The notes under the pieces were generated by a model. The model made no database searches. It saw only the letters and a list, made by a program, of their open reading frames with translations, and was not told the DNA's origin. DNA of 64,000 bases from Ophioderma brevispina (taxonomy: Eukaryota > Echinodermata > Ophiuroidea > Amphilepidida > Ophiodermatidae): assembly GCA_023653785.1 (NCBI GenBank), contig JAMKCH010019846.1, forward strand, positions 25,138 to 89,137, read 5' to 3'. Every line of letters begins with the position of its first letter. The stretch's first letter is position 1. Shown in pieces: positions 13,401 to 28,400 of this stretch. The translations under genes and the position numbers were made by a program.

Positions 13401-16400
13401 GGGCTGGACTTACCTGTTTCTCATGTTATTTACTGGTGTGAATCCTTAGGCCAAAAATGTCTCATGAAGGTATCATGTCAAGGAATATAAGAATAGGGTG
13501 AAATTTAGATCGTACCACTGACATGCAAAACCACTATTTTCATGTTTTCTAATTCAAAGTATTTGCGCATGCAGGAGATGGTTCTGTGTCTTGCATCGTT
13601 TTGTCTACAGAGTTCATAATGGTATTGTTGGGAAGAATGGTGAACTCTACAGAGAATTGTGGGTATTTTACCCCAACATTTTGCTTGTGTTAACCATTGG
13701 CTGGTGCCGATATTTTTTGCAAGTCATTGAAGGAATAACACGGGTAAAAAGGAACCTCCCAAGTGAAGCAGCTATTGCTCAGCATGCTTGGGGTAGTTTA
13801 TGTTATTTTGTCAGATGTGTGTGTGTCTGTCGTCTCAGTGACTGTCCATTAATCCAATGTACTGACAAAATGCAACTACTCATGAATTTTAAACAACTTT
13901 GTTTGGATGTTGACCACGATGTCTTGTGGTTGCTCTATAGTTTTGTGTCCTGATATCTGCATGTTAATGAATGCTGAGCTAATTTGCATATGAAAAACAA
14001 AGTGTGGGCCATAATTCTTGTTGAAAAATAAGTAATTTTTATACTCCATCTTCAAAATTACTAACTAAATGTTAAAGTAGCTATACTCTTTTTGTTCCAT
14101 TGTTATCTGAATAAAATAGCATATTTGTGACTTTTTATTTGTGAGCAGCATTAAAGCATTCCCCTTGATTCGACCTGTACTATTCAGAAAGAATACTAAA
14201 TTAAAAATTGTCAGCAATTTGAATTTTGTCAACTATGGAAGTGTAACGAAGGTAGAAGAAACATACACCTATACTTTGTTCGGTCTCGAGTGTGGGGGTG
14301 ACATCATGATGCGACTTTGCATTCGCTCTAGCGTTTGTATTACGCCGCCTTTGTTTGCATGCGTAAATGCTGCAATTCCAAGGTCCACGTGTGCATTTCC
14401 CGGGGTGCAAAACCTAACACACACAGTGACGTCACTCCCAAACTTGAGATCGAACAGAGTATAGAAAGTTTGACATCTCTACTCTGAGGTAGTACTTGCG
14501 TGTGATGTCTCTGTTGTGTTTACCATTGTGCTACTGAAACTCTTTTCAGATGGTAGTTCCAAACCAGGTGACATCGGAGGGGATGATGCAGCTAGTAGCC
14601 TAGGAGGCCTGGAAGATGTCTTAAAGGAAAGACAACCAGTATATCAAGGACCTAACTTTGCCAAACCCCAGCCACCATTCATCCCAGGATCCACCCCTGA
14701 ACACTTGTTTAGCAGATTCATGGTAAGAGGACAACACTTCAAAACTGGAAATTTAAGAAGCCTGATTTAACAGCAGCGTTGCTAATGACCAAGTCGGTAA
14801 TTTGAATGAAATCAATTGGTGAAACATGGATCAACCTCACCTTGATTTATTGTGATCACCATCCAAGCTACATCATAAAAAGCCTGTTTACAAATTTTGC
14901 GATACAATGAGGCTAACATCAGAATAAACCTTGCTGTCCTTGTTGCACATGCTATGCAGGTAAAGTGCATACACAGAAGAAGTGTGTGTGTATGCATGCA
15001 TTATTCCGTGGGCTTGCCAATTTTGTGGGTGGATTGCAAGAATACCAAGTATTCTGTAATCAAACTTAAGGTCCGTATACACTTTACCGCATCTGTGTTG
15101 CTGTGAATTGCAGTGCCGATATATCGATCACTTTCATGCCGCAACACCCCAATGGCACCGTAAATCCGGTTAAAATGAATTTAACTTCATTGCGGTACTG
15201 TAATGCGATATTCTGGGAAGGGACTTCAATTCTGGCACCGTAACACAGATCCGGTAAAGTATGAACGGACCTTTGTGCAGTCGTTATGTTTGATAAAATA
15301 GGGGAACAGTTTATGTTTGAGTTTCTTCAAACAATTAATATATTGTCTGATGGCTTGTTTGATTTTCTGAACTGGTGGGGAAGTGTAATCAATCCATCTT
15401 TTCATTCTTTGATCATATTCTAATCCATAAACAGTTAAAATTTGCATACCTTCATATCTTTAGTTATGAATGCTTATGAAACTTTGCTGTTAACACAAAG
15501 ATTTGTTGACTGTTCCCACAGAAATGGAATTCCATCGGCATAGTGAGGTGCTACGACACTGAGGATGAGTCTTCTATTGATGTTGAATTCCATGATACAT
15601 CCGTCCACCATGCATTACATTTTGATAACCAGCTAAGTCACACTATGGCAGACTTGTCAAGGGAGGCTGTAGTAATGGCATGTGAAAGCATGGAAGACAA
15701 CCTAAGGTAATGAAAATAGTCCTATCTATGTAGAAGAGCAGGGCTTATTATATTCACCGAAACGGAGCGAAATGAAACAAAACTAAATCAAATTAATAAT
15801 CTTCAAAGTTGTCACCAGTGAGCCCATTTCATTGATTATATCACTTTTTGCCAAAAGTGATAATCAACGAAATGAAGTTCTGACGGCTATTACTGAATAA
15901 ATTTTGAAATTTATTCCGATTGTAAATTATGCAGATAGTCAAGCGCCCACCAAAAAATGTTTTTTTTTTTTATCTTTTGATTCAAATTCCAAGTGGTCAC
16001 TCACTCCCATCAAGTGCAAGAGCCCGGTTATTGCTAGAACCCAAAGTTGTCCCGGCTATTTCTGAATGAATTATGAATCAGTTTGATTTCGTTTCGTTTC
16101 TGTGAATAGGACTGCTGCTTGTACCAGACTTCAAAACAAGCATGAATGATTTCTTAGCACTGACCAATAGGATACCGGTATCAAAAGTACATGACCCTAC
16201 CAATCACTTTTAGGCCTGTGAGGCCCAGTCAACTTATTTCTATTTAGCTTTTATCGTTATTCAGTCATCAAAATCACAAAATTAATGAGGATGATCAAAT
16301 TCACAAAATTAATGATATTGTTAGTCCATTAAAGCAAACCACCTTGAGAAGGGTTATTTCTAGAGTTAAGGAATTTATCCAATTTGATTACATTTGCTAT

Positions 16401-19400
16401 CATCATGTGTGTGTCTGAAACACTAACAATATTGCTAACAATGATTATGCTTCCAATTTGTGTTCATTACTAGCCAACTGGTCTGCTACCACTTTGCTTC
16501 ATGGGATACGCAGAAAGAATGGACGACAGCAATGCCAAAGGGAGAAAATATCAAGGTAAGGTTGTTCATAACTCTCAACATGTTACAATCAGGATTCAAA
16601 TGTTATTCAATTCTCAGAGCTAAATGTAAAGCTTACCTGTGGGAATCACTGACCCATTTTCAACCCCAACTTTTCACGTGGGGGCGCTTTTGGGAGGTCC
16701 CTTCTGAGTCAGCAGAACCCAAGGGTTCAAGTCGAACCCCCTCCATCCCTGTCAAGGCGGCTGCTCCACATTTTAATGTGTGTGGCCTCCCTCACTCCTG
16801 CCAAACCATGAAACACCTTGTAACCATGTTACAAGCAGACTGCAATTTTGATAGCATGCCTGATATGGTAACCACAGAATTTTTGTTTTCATGCAGTAAA
16901 CTTTCATGTATATATAACAGTGCCATAGGATATATTGTGTATTACAAAAGTTCCAGATCCAGAATTTTATAACAAAGTTGTGATTTTCTATATATGAAGG
17001 ACTTCAATTTGAGCTTAGCTATTAAATAACACAGTGATTAGTGTATGGACAAGTATTATGTATATGCAAAAAATGCAATTTGTTTGGAAATTGAGGGCGC
17101 TCTTCTCGGGAAATCTCTGAGTTGGACTTTAAGAATATAAAAAAATTGCATGCTGTTTTCTTTGATGCCATTTACTATTTCATAGATGTAATTACACATG
17201 GCAGGTGTGAACATTTACTACAGTGCTCAATTTACTTGGGTGCACACATGCACAGATGCATGTGGATTTTCTTCTGTGCATGTAGCTCTGAAAACCTACA
17301 TGCACACTGTGCATGTAGGGCAGAAGCAAAGTTTGTCAATTTTAGCTCCTGGGACACAAAGTAATACCAAATAGAATGTGTTCTAGTTGATATTTTGATG
17401 ATATTGTATGAATGACATAAAATATAGCAGTACAACTAATCATTTGTACTGCTGAGTTAAATTTTCTTGTTAATATGTGTGCATGCAACATTGATTTTGT
17501 GCATGTAAAATTTTTGTTCCACATGCACCGGTGCATGGAAAATTTATTTTGTAAATCGAGCACTGATTTACTACATCATAAAATATAGTGAAGATATGTG
17601 TAGTGAGACCTTCAATTGAGACCATGAGCCATTGACCATTTGCAAAAAAAATGAGGATTAGGTGACGAAAATAAAAAAAAAAACTGTTTTACAGGCCCGA
17701 CCGACCCTGATTTTTCAGTTTGGCATATTTTTTTTTTTAGTTTTTCCAAAAATCGTGTAAAATCAGCCTGTTTTAGCCCAAATTTATCAATTTTGGCAAT
17801 TTTTTAAAGAAAATTTGTAAAAATTTTTCATTTTTTCTCTTGATTTTTCAGATTTTGGGGCTATTTTAGGCCAATTTTGAGCTCCAGAAAAGAAAAAGAA
17901 AAATAAAAAAAGAAAAATTCGCCCGACCGACCCTACTCGAAAGGTCCGCTCGCCCGTAAAACAGGGTTTTCTTTTTTCGTCGCCTTATGGCAGTTTCTCT
18001 TGTTCTGTCAGTGACATCTGCTTTTATGCACCTGTGGTGCATGTGTACAAATATTCCGCCTTTGGGTACACGTGTATGTATGATGTAATGTTAATGATTT
18101 ATTGCTGTGATCATTGGAAAAGGCACTTATGGCACTGACTGCATGAGATGAGAAGTAATATAGGATGGTATAACTTTTTGTGTTGTTTGACAGAATTACT
18201 CATTTCACTGATCATTCTGATAGGCAATTTTCCATGCCCTTCAACTATTTTGCCATAGTTTTACTATACTCAGCTGTTCATTTACAAGATCAAGACATCA
18301 TAAAGCATATCTGCAAGTGTGTTTGTGCTTTGATTGTGCCACCTTAGTTGAGCTCTTATTTAAGCTTTTCACACCGAGCCAGTGATCAATCCACTTTCGC
18401 GATCGATTGCTGTCTGTAAACTTCAAACCAGCCACCAAATTCATTATGATACTTCGCCAACTCTGAAACATATCACTCTTGTGCTTCTACAAGTAATAAC
18501 ACACACGCGTCCACTAAATGCACTCATGTAAGAGACTATTCACCATGATGAATTTCCTCATTCAGTCCGTTCAATTTCACTACGGAAAACATGCTATAGC
18601 TATGCAGAAACAAACCAAGATGACAAGTCATCACTTAAAATATGGCCATGTACCTCAGCATTAAAAAAAAGGTTAACCACAATACTGATGTAAATGTCTC
18701 AGAAAGAAGTATTCGTGAAAGCAGCAGCTCATTAAATCCTCCTTTGGAAAGCTTTTACATAGTAACTAAGAGTCATTGGGCATGCGTTAATGGCTGCATT
18801 AGTCTTCAAAAATGGCGATCAATCGCAAAAGTGGATCGATCCCCTGCTCAGTGTGAAAAGCCTTATCATGCTGGGCAATTCAAGGCAGTGCAAAATAAGA
18901 AATGTGTGTGTCGTCACTTAAGAATGAACAGAGTATTAAATGTGGAGCTTACATAATGAATTGAGTTAAAAATGTTGAAACATGGTACCCATACAATTTA
19001 GAAATTTGAAAAAGGCAGTGAAAAAATGGAAAGACCTGGTATTTGGAGTGTCATGAACAGATAATGTAAAATTGACACTGAATCTGATCAGGAAAATACA
19101 TGTTAATTACTCAAATTTGTCTTACAATTTTGCAATCTCTTTGATAAGAAAACTCACTCTTTTTAAATTAAATCTTCAGGCTCTGACAGCAGGTTTTGGA
19201 TGGGTTGCCGTAGCAACAGACAAACGATTGGTGCGGACATTCACTGTCAGTGGAATCCAGAGAGAGATAGTTGCCATACCAGGGCCAGTAGTATGTATGG
19301 CTGGGCATGGCAAACAGCTTATGGTGGTCTATCACTTAGGCACAGGTGGGTATTCAGCCTATAAGTAGGCTCATGATACTTTAGGAAAGTGTATCTTAAA

Positions 19401-22400
19401 GGTAGAAACACAGAACTGGACTGTTGGTTAGCTCAATTTCTTTAAAAATGGCAGGTTTGTTTGGAAAAAAGGATATGAACCTTATGGGAAATATATCCTT
19501 AATAATAAGGATAAAAATAAATTTGTTTACTCAAAAGGTTTAAAAATGTATTGTGTCTATTTTGCCCTAGTTTTCATATTCTGAAATTTTTTGTCAGTTT
19601 TGTCCCTGCATATGATCAGTCTGTCTGGGTGGCTGGATTACTTGGTGGATTGTTGGTTGATTGGACAGGGTGGCCTTTTAATCCTCAAGTTAGTTTTCTC
19701 CACTGTCCAAAACTTTGTGGCTAGTGATTTGTGAAAGAAAGTAAGCCATTAATTATTAATGGCAGAAAGAACTCAAAAGACAGTGTAGCCATGTCGATAT
19801 TCGTTTCCTAGAAAAGTGTTATAGGTTAAACTTTTATAACTTTGCACGTAAAGCAACTAAAGGTACTCTCGGTGAAAAAGAAAGCGTTCTAACTTCTTCA
19901 AAAGAGTTTGCAGATACATACTACCCTGCTACGTACAGTTAACCAAAAGTTACCAATCTTGACACCATATCAGCATTCCCATGGCTCAATGTTCTTCCTT
20001 CAAACACTCAAGAGGGCCTCCTACATTTTGACATATCTCCCAAAGTTAAAGATCTGCTTGTTCAAGGCAAATGTATGAGTCTTTTATATCTTGCACAAGA
20101 CTTGCTGGTCGGGTATCTCGTTGTCCTAGATGGCTCCTTTTTAACTGCCAGATATGTTCGCCTTTTAATGTTTTATATGTATCTTTTTAATTGTATGGAT
20201 TGTATTTAATGAATTGTTGTGAATAAACTGGCTGGTTGAATAATTTGAATAATGTGTAATGTACTGGTAATGTTTGTATATTTTATCCAGGGATTCCTGG
20301 TGACCAGTGTCTAGGAGTTAAACTAATCAATGTTGCTGGCAAGAAGAGACATGTCATGTCAGATCAAGGGTTACCAATCAGTCCCAAGTCAACACTCACA
20401 TGGATTGGGTAAGCAAGCTAATAAAAACAAGATAGTAGTAAGAGAATAAGTCAAAGTAATATTGGGTTATTCCTTCATGTAATTTCTGCATGGAATAATC
20501 AATGTAGACATGTATAGAGTTGAATGGCATTTATGGGCTTTATTCTGTATAGGCTTTCATCCAAGACTTTACACCAAGGATACTCCTAATATTGGTAAAC
20601 TTCAGTTTGGAATTTCAGGTAAAAACTAAGGTCAAACTTTCAAAAATAGCTATACTATCTTGTTTGTTTCTAAGACGGGTTAAATAAAGTCAATGATGAC
20701 CACTGTAAGTGTGACCAGCAGTTATGGGGTCAAAGTTCAAAATTGGAAATGCTTCAAAGGTGTTTGTTCCAATTTATGTGTGTGGTGTGAGAGTTTGGTA
20801 CTTGCATACACTTACCACCTTACCACCAACTTATTGTGGAAACAAACTTGTTGTTTTGGTAGTAGAAGCGATAATGCACCCTCTAAAGCCTTATTCACTA
20901 CTGTGCTAATATTGATGGTAAACCATTAAAACAACACTTTTTTGGCTGTATCACGGGAAAGAAATGGATTTGGAAGCTGAAATTTCAGGATGACAATGAG
21001 AAAAATATGGCCATGCCTGGAAAAAGTGGGGAATTTGGGAATGTCATTCCCGGGAAATTTTGCTATTTGGAGGGAAATTTTTTACCTTAAAATAGAGAAA
21101 TACATAAGAATTAAAGGGAAATTTTGAAATCTTAGAGGGAAATTTTACTATCTTAGAGGGAAATTTTGATCATATTCTCGGGAAATTTTGCATTTTTTAC
21201 AGCCCTGAATATGGCCTTTTATCTGATATCATAATTGATACTACTGGGTAAATCAGGGAGCACGCACCTTTAAAGTAACAATATTATCATCTAGATTGTC
21301 TCAAAAAAGGTTTGAAATGTCAATGGAGATCTTCAAAAAATGGTTTAGTTTTTTAAAATCCACACCATCCATCCTATTTTTGTCTATTAAAACTCAAGAC
21401 CGATTTATGTGTGTACTTTTGACCTGTGGTTATGGAGTAAAGGGACATTTATTGAAATCTCCTTGTACATGACCAGAAAAGCAGGTGAGACTACTGATTC
21501 AAAACCTACCTTGTCTTATGGTGAACTTGTTTGTACAGTTTTGGTATCGTACCTTACTTTCATTGCTAGGTTTTCTGCTGAAGGCACACCTGTCACAGTG
21601 GACACAGAAGGTGTAGTAAGACTTCTCAACAGATCTTTGATGTCATGGACACAAGTGGCACACACAAGAGCACATGTAAGACCTGCTTTTGCTATTGGTT
21701 TGTTATTGTGGAATACTATTTAAGTATATCAATATCAAATGTGTTTTTCTGCTTTTGGGAGCTCTGGAGCTATCCTTCTAGTAAAATCTTCAAACTTCCA
21801 TGTAAAATGTGATTTGCCCTGTATAAAATAGCATAGAGTTAGATAATTGTACACACATTTTCTTGTTTAGGTCTCCCTCTAAACTAATAATTTTCTGCTC
21901 TATTTCAATGTTTGCATTTTAAAGGCCAAGAGTCGGTCTGACCATTATTGGGTGATAGGAGTGAATGAGAATTCCAAGCAACTAAGATGTATCCCGTGTA
22001 AGGGCTCCAGCTTCCCACCGACACTGCCTAGACCTGCTGCAATCGTGTTGCCATTTGAATTGCCCTTCTGTGAGATGGAAACAGAAAAGGGCAAATTAGA
22101 GGTATGTGTGAATATTTTCTGAATTAAATCACAACAATGACAATTGGTATTTATTATAGAGTGGGAGCAAGGACTTGGGTCAAACATCATCGTTCATGTC
22201 CCACTATATCTCAGCTTTGACACCTTTGGTAGTTAGTATGGACCCTCTATATCAATGCAAGGTAGTTAGTGGTGTCAAATTGTGTCACTTTTTCAATAGG
22301 GGTCAATTTAAGTTTACACAGGGGTCAAATTTTTAAATTACTCCAATCATGTTGAATGGTATGCCATATTGTCCGTCTAGTCATAAGGATTCCAAAAATG

Positions 22401-25400
22401 TATAGTTTGTACAATCTATGACCATTGGTTTTAGAGTTATTGGGTAAAAATGGCTAAAAGTGCAAAAAAGGTCAATTTCCATTTGTACAAGGGTCAAAAT
22501 CAGAAGTTGCTCCAATTTTGTAAAAAATGAAACAAATTGTTCATCTAGCTTAATGTGTCAAAATAAGGAATAGTTTGTAGCATCTGCAATGCATAGTTAT
22601 CATGCTATGTGACAAAATAGGTCATGGGGCAACATAATCCAATTGGCATTGACCTTCTCGGTAAGTAAACATTTAACATAATCAAAACTATACTTTTTGG
22701 GAGTCCTCATTCTTCAGCCAATAATTTGCAAGCATTTAAAATATAATCAGAGTAACTTTCAATATTGACCCCTGTACAAATTGAGTTTGACCTTCTTTGC
22801 ACTTTTAGCCATTTTTACCAAATAACTCTAAAACCAATGGTCATAGATGGTACAAACTATACATTAGAGCCCTGCGGGGCACCCCGAATCCCCGAAATTC
22901 CCCGGACCCGAACGGACCGGACCGAAAGCGGGTCGGGGTGCATTTTAGCACATTATTCCCGGTCCGGTCCGGGGGTCATTTGGATGGGTCGGGTAGGGTC
23001 GGGGGTATGTGGCTTTCGGTCCGGGGAAATAATTTCAAGCTGTTAAAAATCAGAGCAACATTTATGAAAATGTATATTTGGGATTGTCTTTTTTTTTTTT
23101 TTTTTTTTCAAATTGTTCATCTAGCTTAATGTGTCAAAATAAGGAATAGTTTGTAGCATCTGCAATGCATAGTTATCATGCTATGTGACAAAATAGGTCA
23201 TGGGGCAACATAATCCAATTGGCATTGACCTTCTCGGTAAGTAAACATTTAACATAATCAAAACTATACTTTTTGGGAGTCCTCATTCTTCAGCCAATAA
23301 TTTGCAAGCATTTAAAATATAATCAGAGTAACTTTCAATGTTGACCCCTGTACAAATTGAGTTTGACCTTCTTTGCACTTTTAGCCATTTTTACCAAATA
23401 ACTCTAAAACCAATGGTCATAGATGGTACAAACTATACATTTTTGGAATCCTTATGACTAGACAGACAATATGGCATACCATTCAACATGATTGGAGTAA
23501 TTTAAAAATTTGACCCCTGTGTAAACTTAAATTGGCCCCTATTGAAAAAGTGACACCACAATTTGACACTACTAACTATCTTGCATTGATGTAGAGGGTC
23601 CATACTAACTACTTAGGGTGTCAAACCTTAGATGTAGTCGGGCATGAACAAACTCCCTAAATAAGGACCCTATGATATTCTGCTCCTGCTCTACTAGCAC
23701 TTAAGTGTTGTCAGGAAGGGATTTTTTTACCTCATAGTATGTTGTTGAAGGCTTATTGTGATGGTCTAGATTCTTGATTTTTTATCAAGCGAGTTATTAG
23801 GTTTCCATAACTTGGAAAGCTTGGAAAAGAACAGTGCTTTTTTGACTGGACAGCAAATTCAAACTAAAAAACTAGATGGGCAAAAACCTGGTGAAAAACA
23901 TTTTTACTCCTTGTTTTCTTTTGCATGGAGAGTTAATTGATAGCAGTCAATCAACAACAAAAATGAGAAGTTAAACCAGTTATATGACATCTTATCATTT
24001 ATACTTCTTAAACTTCGAAGTACAAAGTAAATTAATTGATGCGCTGCGCAGCATTATCGCGCCTTACTACAAAACACGCTTATACACTATTAGGCGCAGT
24101 CTAAATCGCGAGCGATTAAGCCACAGCGCATGATGTACAAACAAAACAAATCTCTTACACTGATACGCAAAATACTGGTCATATAAGTCAACAAATACGG
24201 GCATTCCTTGTGAGACTTATGTGGGAGTTTATTGATTACATTGTACTTCTAGGTTTACAGAGTATAGTAGATATGAATAATGTTATTCCATTGGTTGAAA
24301 GCCATGCAATTTATTTCCATATTGCATGGTTGGAGCTGATAACTGAGTAATACGGAGTGTCAGCGTGAAGATGATGCACAACTTTGTGTCATGCAAGAGG
24401 GTGACGTGTGCAACTTCTAGCCCTGGAGGTAGGGGTGACTCTGAAGTGTAGCATTGCTTTTAGAAAAACAAAAAAGAAGGAAATTATTTTGTAGTCTTTG
24501 ATTATTTGAGGTTAAATTAATGTCTTCTGAATGAAAAATGTGTTATCCCCTGTTTGTTTTCATGCAATACAGAAAATATCACTGGTTTGATTGTGGGGAG
24601 TTGTTGCAAGGGAAAAGATATCCTTTGAAGATGAAAGGAATGGTGTGTAAGAGTTGTGTGAGATCAGTGATGCTGTATGGGGGTGAGACGTGGTGTCTGA
24701 GCGAAAATGAGATGGGGTTCTGAGGAGGACAGAGAGAGCAATGATAAGAGCGATGTGTGGTATGAAGTTGATGGATAGGATGAAGACTGAGGACTTGATG
24801 CAAATGTTGGGTTTGGAAGAGGCGATGGACCGGTTGGCGAAGCCGAAAAGTGTATGTTGATATGGGCATGTGTTGAAGAAGGATGACGAGCATGCCTTAA
24901 GAAGGGCCTTTGAGTTCGAGGTGGGAGGTTCGAGGAGGAGGGGACATCCAAAGAAGACATGGAAGAAGCAAGTGGAGTAGGAGGGTTGGGTTGAGGATGG
25001 AGGATGCATTGAATCGGGTGACGTGGAAGGAAGGAGTGAGGGCGGTTGCTGCCAGTGTGAGGTGGATCCGGCCACCCCCGCTTACGGGGACAAAACCGGA
25101 TTTAAAACTTTGGATTTATTTACTACTACAACTTTGAGGTCGTATCACCGCATTGCATGAACAAGCAAGATAATAGTATGCAGGTTTATAAAAAACATTC
25201 CATATCATAATGCTGCCAGTTCCAGGCTCTACTTGCTTATGGTGGAACCATGCAAGTAGTAAAATTGGCACTAGAAAAGAACAAAATATCACTTTTCATA
25301 CAATATTAAGCATATAAGTTGACTTGTAGTACAGATCCTATGATTGAGAAAGTTAAAAAATGCTTGTAATTTCACTGGAAAAAATGGAGATGTGTAAAGG

Positions 25401-28400
25401 GAACCATGTATATATAGGCTAGCTTATATTAAAAAAGACCTTTAAATCTTCAGCTATAGATTAGTACAGGTTCTAGTTGTGTAGGTTTGTATATAATTTG
25501 GCAACTCGGGTTTGGAGACCAATAGTGAGGCAAAAGCTGTTAGCCTGAGATTTTATAGTATACTTTGTTAATCACCTAATAGGCAAAATTATTTGGCTTT
25601 TGTTTATCTGCTCGTGAATGTAATTCTGTTTTACGTGTGCGCTTGTTGCCACAAGCGTGCGCCACAAGTATATCATGCACTGCGTCTGCTGCGATTGTGT
25701 TACTTTGCAGTTGCACCTGCACTATTCTATATCAATTCGCGGTGTGAAGAGTCTTGCCAATTTGGTGATGAATGAATTATAGGTGGTGATTTCAAAGTAA
25801 TATATTACTGTTTGAGGTTATTGATGTCAGAAATGCATTTTGTTGCTATTTTGTTGATTCATGCCTAAATGAAGATTACTTTGCTGCTGATGTATGTGTC
25901 TTATGATGCAAGAACTATGCATGTATTTATGTTCTCTTTTTACAGGAGTCTTACTGGAAAACAGAGCTTCTGTGTCAACATTCCCAGCATGCAGCATCAC
26001 TTGGTTATGAAGTGGATGAATTTGCTCAAGCAAGGGCAGAACGAGAGAAACAAGACAGTATTATGAAACTCTTTGCTGTAAGTTTAAATAATAAGAAATG
26101 GTGTACCAAATAGGATAGAAATGAAATTAAGAACTAAGTTTACATCTTGGAGAGAAATAGTCCATGATAGAAAAGCTATTATTTAGGCTTATGGTAGTTG
26201 TACATACCCAAGTTAGTACTGTCATTTAGTCAAGATATATATATATATATATATATAGTAGATTTCAAAATAAGTGAGACCTCATTAAAAGTTTTAGGTC
26301 TGTCATTCACCGTGGAAGGTAAGAGGAATTATTTTTATGGCCACAGGTAAAAAAAGTGTATGGGTACTCATACAATGAATAGGAATGTAAATAACTAGTA
26401 AATAAATGTTGACTTAAAATACAATGTTTCACATCTAAGATAGCTTGGATGTTTCAATTGAAGTACCAGCAAATATTTCAGTAACTGTTGTTATTTGAAC
26501 ATAACATAACTTTGACACCGCAAAATATAATTTCTTATCACAGCATTGGAGAAATAATGCATTCTTATGTCAATGCACACATAACACAACTAAGTTTTTT
26601 TTTGGGTATCAAAAAAATGGGCCAACCTTGTATTCAGAGATTAGCACAAAGTGGATTTGACATCCTGGCCAACCATGGCATAAGTCTTATCATTAACAGA
26701 CCATTGTAGCACTGAATGCATCAGTTTCCAGTAAGCTGATTCTGTAGCATGGACACAAAATGTTTGTAATGGCAACAAAGGCCTAGACTTTGTATGGCCG
26801 GGGATTGAACCTCATATCAATATCACCCCTATGGAAATATGCAAGAAGTCCCACTTAATTTGAAGTCTACTATAACCATCTCACTTTGCCGGTTTGGGGT
26901 GATAGGCCTGCAGCCAGTTGAAATATTGTGCTTTATTTACCCTCTAAGCATGTAGTTTGCACACTGTAGACAAAAAGTGACAGTTGCTTTTATCAAGTCT
27001 GAAACAACTCAGCTGCGATTATTTGTGATTGACAGTTGGAGATTTTAAAACTCTCTGTTCCCCAAAATAGCATTGGAAGTTCTTTGCTCGAACCATGAAC
27101 ATGATTTGCCAATAAAATGATCTGTTTAGAGAATTATCCTGTGTGTGTTGTAAGACACAAATTTATATTGTGCAAATTTTAATATTTGAATCATATTCTC
27201 AGCTTCCTTGTCTTTTGCAGGGTTCCAATGTTTTGAAATAGTGGCTTGTGCAGCACAAGTCATAACAAGAGATTGTTCATTCACTGTTTGTGATTATAAC
27301 TTGTGTCCAGGTTTAGTTGTAGTGACGCATGGCTTGTGAATTCACTTTAACTCCATGGGCAACTACCCACCTATCTATCGCTTCTAAGTACTAGTTTGTT
27401 TGGTTCTGAAGATAATATCATGTAATGAGTCAAATCAGAGATCCTGTAGAAAGGTGGTATGTTTTACACAGATATAGAAGCATTATTTTTGATTGGTTAC
27501 TCATCGGGACTTCTCATGTTGTGTCCTTAATGAGCCCATCGGTCATATAGAGAGCACATGTGGTCCAGTAGAAAAAGATCAGGAACTCATGTCATTAGAC
27601 CATTGACAGATGGAAGTTGGCCCCGCGCATTCCAACAAGTTTTGTTTCCTTGGCAGATGCCTTTATCTCACTTGTCGTCCTTGCCCAGGTGTAAATGGGG
27701 AGCTGTTAGGGTATACATACTATGGCACTGTTAAAATGTTGATTTATCCCTATGAGGCTGAATAACTGTTTAGTGCTTAGACTTTATAAAGCGCTATATA
27801 AATACTTGTATTTATCTTTTTATTAATTGCATCATAGTGGTAGTGCCAGGGGATTAAGTCACTCAAATTTGTTATATATTGGCCCTGGCATCTTACCATT
27901 GTTACAATGCCAAATAAAATATAGAAGTCTCATGTATCAAAAATAGGCTTAATTTAAAACAATCACTATTGTCAAAGTTGCATTGCATTTGTTGGTTTAG
28001 TACAGCTGGCTTGTCAAGACAGAGCGCGAGTTATCTTTCATCGTGAGATATGTCGTCTGATGACATCTGAGCATGCAGTAGGCTTGGCTATCAAGTATGC
28101 AAGCAGATCTAGGCGCATGGAACTGCGTCACGACTCAGTAAAATTGCACAGGAAATGATGGAAGCAAAGAGGAGGAGGGAGGAGAGGAGGAAGAAGGTGA
28201 ACTTATTCCAGTCACACTAATGCTGGGTAAGCAAAAGGAATTATTTTAAATATTTAAAGGACACTCAACAGTAATTTGGTTAAAGGTGCTTTTCCGATTT
28301 ATGCTTATTGTGCTCTCTACTTGATATGAGAGCCTGGCACTTTCACCCATTAAGTACTGTGGCCGAACAACAACTTGCAGTCTGTGCTGGTTTAGAAGCA

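Noticed and set aside
13591..13953. 120-codon ORF as a gene
   Set aside because: No domain, no splice context matching WDHD1, and Cys/Val-rich text produced by GTGTGTGTG sequence. Chance is more likely.
24560..25075. 171-codon minus-strand ORF
   Set aside because: It is the antisense shadow of the plus-strand LINE C-terminal domain. Ser/Pro-rich text is typical of such shadows.
26234..26258. (TA)n run as an origin or regulatory element
   Set aside because: A simple microsatellite with no other supporting signal.
26800..26830. Minus-strand tRNA or SINE
   Set aside because: A B-box-like sequence is present but no A box lies at a suitable distance.
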